Source of the DNA: 66-474 sp051961995
GTDB lineage: Bacteria; Pseudomonadota; Gammaproteobacteria; Xanthomonadales; Rhodanobacteraceae
DNA: 8,824 nt
Reading direction: 5' to 3'
Assembly: GCA_051961995.1 (NCBI GenBank)
Contig: JBQCCR010000060.1
Span: 1-8,824, forward strand
Shown here: one piece after another, positions 5,503-8,824 of the stretch
How the letters are laid out: every line of letters begins with the position of its first letter
Position numbering within the stretch: position 1 is the stretch's first letter
Program-made: the position numbers and the translations under genes
Notes under the pieces: model-generated
The model's input: only the letters and a program-made list of their open reading frames with translations
What the model was told of the DNA's origin: nothing
The model's database searches: none

Positions 5503-6885
5503 TCAGAAGTGGAAGGTTCCCGACACGCTCAGCAGGTTGCCGCTGTTGTCGAAGCTGCCAACCAGATGATCGCCGGTTGCCGAGATGTTGTTGACGTCGC
5601 CGTCGTCCACGAACAGGTGCGCGTAGCCAAGGTTGAATTCGATGTCCTGGCTCGGCGTATAGCCCACGCCGACGGCGAGCCAGCGACGCATGCCGTCCGG
5701 AATGCGCGGCGTGCGGGTCTCGTCGCGGGTCGGGGTCTGGTCAATTGCCACGCCACCGCGCAAGGTCCACTGCTCGTTGAGCTTGTAGTCCATGCCGAGC
5801 GAACCGAAGAAGGTGTTGCGCCAGCGTTCCTCTTCCACGCTCGGCGGCACATTCGGATTGGCAAAGTTGATGGCCAGTTGCTTGAACGAACTCCAGCCGG
5901 TCCACCCCAGGTTCGCGCCCCAGCTCACCGGACCGTTGCCGATATGCCAGTAGCTCAACGTCGCTGTAGCCGGCGTGGCGAAATCGCCGCTGGCGGCACC
6001 GTTGGCGAATATCGCACCCAGCCCGAACACCTGCGCGGCCGGCGGCACTTCGAACGTCGCATTGCCGCTGATGGTGTGGTTGATCCTGGCGTGGTACGAC
6101 AGGCCGATGCGATCCTGCGCGGTCGGCTTGAATTCCGCACCCAGCGCCCAGCCGTAGCTCCAGTCATCACCCCGCACGCGCGCAACACCATCGGCGGATT
6201 GCGGCAGCACGGCGGGCGGGCACGTCGCCGGGGTGCCGCCCAAAGCGATGCACTGCTGGATGGATGCACCGGCGATGATCGCACCGAAATCCACCGCGTT
6301 GCTCAGATCCACTTTGGTCTTCTGCGCGATGATGGACGCGCCCAAGGCGACCTGCGGGTTGACCTGCCAGGAAATCGAGCCGGTCAAGTCCAACGAAGTC
6401 ACCTTGGACTTCAGCGCCTGATAGCGGCCCACCCAACCACTGTCGTATTGGGTCTTCAGGCCGTACGGCGCGGTGAAGCCCAAGCCGATGCGCCAGGCGT
6501 CGTTGATCGGGGCTGAAAAATACATCGCGGGCACCGGGGTGACATCGCCGCCGTTGCCGCCGTCGCCACCGCTGAGCGGCGCACCGAAAGCATCGGTGCC
6601 GCTGCCGTGGAACTGGGTGTTCACGTCAATCGCAGTGACATCGGCCTGGAACACCATGCCGGTCAGATCCGACATCGCCGCCGGATTGTTGACCACCACC
6701 GAAGCATCATTGCCTGCGGTATCCACGCCGGCGAAGGCGCGGCCCAACGCCTTGGCGCTGTTTTCCTTGATCTGGAAGCCGGATGCCGATGCGTCCGTGC
6801 TGACCAGCGCGCCGGCCACTGCCACCGTCAGGGCGGCGAGGACCAGGCCACGCGCGCGCCGCCGGAACATCGAAGTCGTACTCAT
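5503..6885 (-). CDS. fadL: FadL/OmpP1/TodX family outer-membrane transporter
   Basis: This 460-residue beta-barrel protein is expected to carry long-chain fatty acids or other hydrophobic molecules across the outer membrane. A signal peptide covers residues 1-34 (Arg-rich start, hydrophobic core, cleavage after ASA). The mature protein begins SGFQIKENSAKALGRAFAG, the typical FadL plug sequence, followed by the NDASVVVNNPAAM motif (59-71). PAMYFSAPINDAWRIGLGF (119-137) and the APYGLKTQY segment are also family-typical. A loop insert holds Cys212 and Cys222, which may form a disulfide. The C-terminal residue is Phe (SGTFHF), as required for BAM-dependent insertion. The start at 6885 is set by GAGGGAG nine bases upstream and by the clean signal peptide; upstream in-frame sequence is non-coding or antisense. 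The gene appears monocistronic, convergent with putA and divergent from the ankyrin gene. The substrate cannot be told from sequence, so the gene symbol reflects the family only. Confidence 0.93.
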   Translation of the reverse strand: MSTTSMFRRRARGLVLAALTVAVAGALVSTDASASGFQIKENSAKALGRAFAGVDTAGNDASVVVNNPAAMSDLTGMVFQADVTAIDVNTQFHGSGTDAFGAPLSGGDGGNGGDVTPVPAMYFSAPINDAWRIGLGFTAPYGLKTQYDSGWVGRYQALKSKVTSLDLTGSISWQVNPQVALGASIIAQKTKVDLSNAVDFGAIIAGASIQQCIALGGTPATCPPAVLPQSADGVARVRGDDWSYGWALGAEFKPTAQDRIGLSYHARINHTISGNATFEVPPAAQVFGLGAIFANGAASGDFATPATATLSYWHIGNGPVSWGANLGWTGWSSFKQLAINFANPNVPPSVEEERWRNTFFGSLGMDYKLNEQWTLRGGVAIDQTPTRDETRTPRIPDGMRRWLAVGVGYTPSQDIEFNLGYAHLFVDDGDVNNISATGDHLVGSFDNSGNLLSVSGTFHF

Positions 6886-6891
6886 GAAACA

Positions 6892-6900
6892 TTCTCCCTC
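6892..6900 (-). promoter_or_regulatory. Ribosome-binding site of fadL, with overlapping AGGGA
   Basis: GAGGGAGAA on the minus strand ends seven bases before the fadL ATG and fixes the start. It includes AGGGA, a possible CsrA/RsmA contact at the ribosome-binding site, where CsrA usually represses. The match is short and could simply be a strong Shine-Dalgarno sequence. Confidence 0.6.
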
Positions 6901-6940
6901 AGGTGTTGAATGCGTCCGGCTTTGGCTGCTCGCGACCGGA

Positions 6941-6958
6941 TTCATACGCTTGTTTGAA
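6941..6958. promoter_or_regulatory. PsrA-like operator upstream of fadL
   Basis: An 18-bp interrupted dyad has half-sites TTCAnAC and GTnTGAA separated by four bases. On the fadL strand it reads CAAAC-AAGC-GTATG at its centre, one base from the consensus C/G-AAAC-N2-4-GTTT-G/C reported for PsrA, a TetR-family fatty-acid-responsive repressor. It lies 56-73 bp upstream of the fadL start, a sensible place for an operator near the promoter. No regulator gene is in the window, so the binding protein is inferred. Confidence 0.4.
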
Positions 6959-7101
6959 CGCCCGGGCGCCACTGTGAACGGAACACGGCAAGGATGCAAG
7001 AGGCTGAAAGTCGCTGGTTCCTGATTGTCGGTTGTCGGACGGGAACCGCGCTCCGCCCACCGGAATCCGCAATCCATGGCCGGCAAACCCACAACTCCCT
7101 T

Positions 7102-7114
7102 TAACACGCTGTTA
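7102..7114. promoter_or_regulatory. 13-bp perfect palindrome upstream of the ankyrin gene
   Basis: TAACA-CGC-TGTTA is a perfect 5-3-5 inverted repeat ending 24 bases before the likely -10 element, so it sits near or just upstream of the -35 position. This is typical of an activator or repressor operator. I do not recognise the regulator. A 13-base palindrome can arise by chance, but its AT content stands out locally. Confidence 0.3.
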
Positions 7115-7138
7115 CCGTTTGCGCGCGTGGGCCTTGCG

Positions 7139-7144
7139 TATACT
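7139..7144 (+). promoter_or_regulatory. Putative -10 element of the ankyrin-protein gene
   Basis: TATACT matches TATAAT at five of six positions and lies 33 bases before the ATG. No good -35 hexamer is found at the usual spacing (the nearest, TTTGCG, gives 15 bp), so the promoter may need an activator, perhaps through the palindrome at 7102-7114. Confidence 0.4.
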
Positions 7145-7176
7145 GCGGCGCTTCCGCCGTTGCGAGTTTCCGTTCC

Positions 7177-8824
7177 ATGCCAAGCTCCAAGCCGCGTCGA
7201 CGGCCGCCGCTGCTGCGCTCCCTGCCCTGTTTCCTGCCCGCACTGGCCGCGGTCGCGCTGGCTGCCTTCGGTGCACACACCCTGGCGCTGTTGCCGCTGC
7301 TGATCGCCAACACACTGTGCATGGCCGCGATGTGCCATGCGATCGGCTTCGATCCTGAAACCTCCTTCCTGCGTACGGTGCTGCGCCGAGGCGCGGCGCA
7401 TCTGATCCTGTTCTCGCTGTACACGGCCGTGGTGTTCGCATTCATTGCATGGCCGCTGCTGGTGCTGTCGCAAGCGCCTTCGCTGATCGCAACGCTTGCG
7501 CTGTGTGCGGCGCTGGTCGCGGCACTCGCGCTGCTGTGGCGGCTGTGGCCGGCATTCGGCCTGGTGTTCGTGTGGGACGACGCTTATCCGGAAGGCGAAG
7601 AGCGCTCGTGGATTTCCACCGCGCTGACCCGCAGCGTCGCCTTTGCGGCACATCTCACCGGCGAACAGGAACATTTTTTCAGCCACTTCCTGCCCGCCGC
7701 ACTCGCCTACCTCGTGCTCGCGTTCGGTGCGCTGGCGCTGGCCGGCGTGGGCTCGGTGATGCCCGACGAGCTGCGTACCGCGGCGCTGTTCCTCTATGCG
7801 ATCGTGCTGCTGCCGCTGTTTACCCTGATCGCGGCCAACCGCACCTTGCGCACGCTGCTGTGCGAAAGCCGCGGCAAACACAAGCGCAGCGATGAACCGC
7901 CGCACTCGGAACCGGGCGGCACGCGATCCGAAACTGCTGCAGTTCCGAATGGCGCCACGCCCGCCGCGCAGGCGCAACTTTCGCCCGCGGCGCTGAATCA
8001 GCAGCTTCTGGAAGCCGCGCGCAACGGCAACGTGGATGAAGCGCTGGGATTGCTCGAAAGCGGTGCCGATCCCGATGCGCTGCCTGCGGTCGGCGCCCGC
8101 GACCAGCGCAGCGCACTGGTGCTGGCCGCCCTGTTGCCGGATACCCGTTTGCTGCGCGCGCTGATCGCGCGGGGCGCGCAGGTCAACCGGGCGCATGCCG
8201 ATGTCACCGCACTGCTCGCGGCCACGCGCGACAGTTACCACGGCCGCGCCGAAGCTGTCATGACGCTGCTAGCCAACGGCGCCGATCCGCGCCTGTGCGA
8301 CCGCGACGGCAACACCCCGCTGCACCATGCCGCGCTTGCCGCCGACCCCTCGATCGCCGCGATCCTGATTGACGCGCAGGCGCCGCTGGACGCACTCAAT
8401 CGCAATCGCCAGTCGCCATTGGGTTCGGCCGCAGGCGCAGGCAACTGGAGCCTGCTGAAATTCCTGCTCGAACGCGGCGCGAAGTGCGAACCCGCGCAGG
8501 GCGAACCCGCGCTGCTGGCCGCAGCCGCGGTTGCCGACGACGATCCCCAGGGCGTGCAGATGCTGCTCAAGCACAAGGCACGCGTGGACGCGACCGACGC
8601 GCTCGGACGCAGCGCGCTGATGACCGCTGCGCTGGAAGGCCATGCGAACATCGTGCATGCGCTGCTGGAGTCCGGTGCAAATCCGGACCTCGCCGATCGC
8701 CACGGCACCACGGCGCTGATGGAGGCGGCGCGCGCCGGGGCCTGCGAGGCGCTGGAGGCGCTGCTTGCCGCGCAGCCGGATGTGCACACACGCGATGCGC
8801 ACGGCCGCGACGCGCTGCTGCTGG
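7177..8824 (+). CDS. Membrane-anchored ankyrin-repeat protein, N-terminal part (runs off the right edge)
   Basis: 549 codons are present with no stop. A basic N-terminus (KPRRRP) precedes a membrane domain with about five or six hydrophobic segments, near residues 17-50 (one or two), 73-97, 101-122, 170-192 and 202-221. A charged, Pro/Ser-rich linker follows (about 230-270). From about residue 272 there are eight ankyrin-type repeats and the start of a ninth. The clearest are DRDGNTPLHHAA (375-386), DALGRSALMTAALEGH (474-489) and DRHGTTALMEAARAG (507-521), each with the LLxxGAxxN/D-type end. By the positive-inside rule the basic segments after the last helix suggest the repeats are cytoplasmic. 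The first three repeats are degenerate and two have inserts. The function is unknown; ankyrin domains bind proteins, so a membrane scaffold or signalling role is plausible. The start lacks a clear Shine-Dalgarno sequence but follows a -10 element closely, and no in-frame alternative lies between that element and the ATG. Confidence 0.85.
   Translation, partial: MPSSKPRRRPPLLRSLPCFLPALAAVALAAFGAHTLALLPLLIANTLCMAAMCHAIGFDPETSFLRTVLRRGAAHLILFSLYTAVVFAFIAWPLLVLSQAPSLIATLALCAALVAALALLWRLWPAFGLVFVWDDAYPEGEERSWISTALTRSVAFAAHLTGEQEHFFSHFLPAALAYLVLAFGALALAGVGSVMPDELRTAALFLYAIVLLPLFTLIAANRTLRTLLCESRGKHKRSDEPPHSEPGGTRSETAAVPNGATPAAQAQLSPAALNQQLLEAARNGNVDEALGLLESGADPDALPAVGARDQRSALVLAALLPDTRLLRALIARGAQVNRAHADVTALLAATRDSYHGRAEAVMTLLANGADPRLCDRDGNTPLHHAALAADPSIAAILIDAQAPLDALNRNRQSPLGSAAGAGNWSLLKFLLERGAKCEPAQGEPALLAAAAVADDDPQGVQMLLKHKARVDATDALGRSALMTAALEGHANIVHALLESGANPDLADRHGTTALMEAARAGACEALEALLAAQPDVHTRDAHGRDALLL

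Noticed and set aside
5257..6516. 419-codon plus-strand frame opposite fadL
   Set aside because: It begins in the non-coding spacer, crosses the terminator and then runs antisense to fadL. It is Arg/Ala/His-rich with no family features.
7016..7047. GGTTCC/GGAACC inverted repeat in the fadL-ankyrin intergenic region
   Set aside because: Only six pairs with a 20-base loop and no supporting context; likely chance.
5503..8241. A 912-codon minus-strand open frame that extends fadL far upstream
   Set aside because: Only the last 460 codons are fadL. The upstream part is antisense to the ankyrin gene, is rich in Arg/Gln/Gly, and precedes a perfect ribosome-binding site and signal peptide at 6885. 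It is a GC-rich shadow frame.

Overview
The window looks like a stretch of core chromosome from a GC-rich, aerobic Gram-negative bacterium. Bacterial cytochrome c oxidase genes, a FadL-type outer-membrane porin and a PutA proline catabolic enzyme point to Proteobacteria. The gene set (a DUF2244 gene ahead of coxB/ctaD, a PutA without a DNA-binding domain, a large membrane-anchored ankyrin protein) suggests a gammaproteobacterium near the Xanthomonadales/Lysobacterales. That placement is inferred from protein style and was not tested by a search. No mobile element, CRISPR array, tRNA or rRNA was seen.

Layout, left to right. (1) 1-1702, minus strand: an operon read right to left, made of a DUF2244 membrane protein, coxB/ctaC (oxidase subunit II) and the first 68 codons of ctaD (subunit I), which runs off the left edge. 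(2) 1703-1846: a 144-bp divergent promoter region. (3) 1847-5008, plus: putA, a 1053-residue bifunctional proline dehydrogenase / glutamate-semialdehyde dehydrogenase. (4) 5009-5502: a 494-bp non-coding region between the convergent putA and fadL. It carries several hairpins, a plus-strand cluster of CARGGA motifs resembling a CsrA/RsmA-titrating RNA, a bidirectional terminator, and a minus-strand hairpin close to the CsrA SELEX consensus. (5) 5503-6885, minus: a complete FadL/OmpP1/TodX porin. (6) 6886-7176: a divergent control region with a PsrA-like dyad on the fadL side and a perfect 13-bp palindrome on the other side. (7) 7177-8824, plus: the first 549 codons of a membrane protein with a cytoplasmic ankyrin-repeat domain, running off the right edge.

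Functionally the window joins substrate entry and oxidation to terminal respiration. FadL imports long-chain fatty acids or other hydrophobic compounds. PutA oxidises proline to glutamate and passes electrons to the quinone pool. The aa3-type oxidase consumes electrons at the end of the chain. The ankyrin protein has no assigned role.

The most unusual points are the possible CsrA/RsmA-linked RNA elements between putA and fadL, and a Glu-to-Val change in the CuA loop of CoxB at the residue that normally bridges CuA and the Mg/Mn site. No clearly new multi-gene system is visible; most of the window is conserved housekeeping content.
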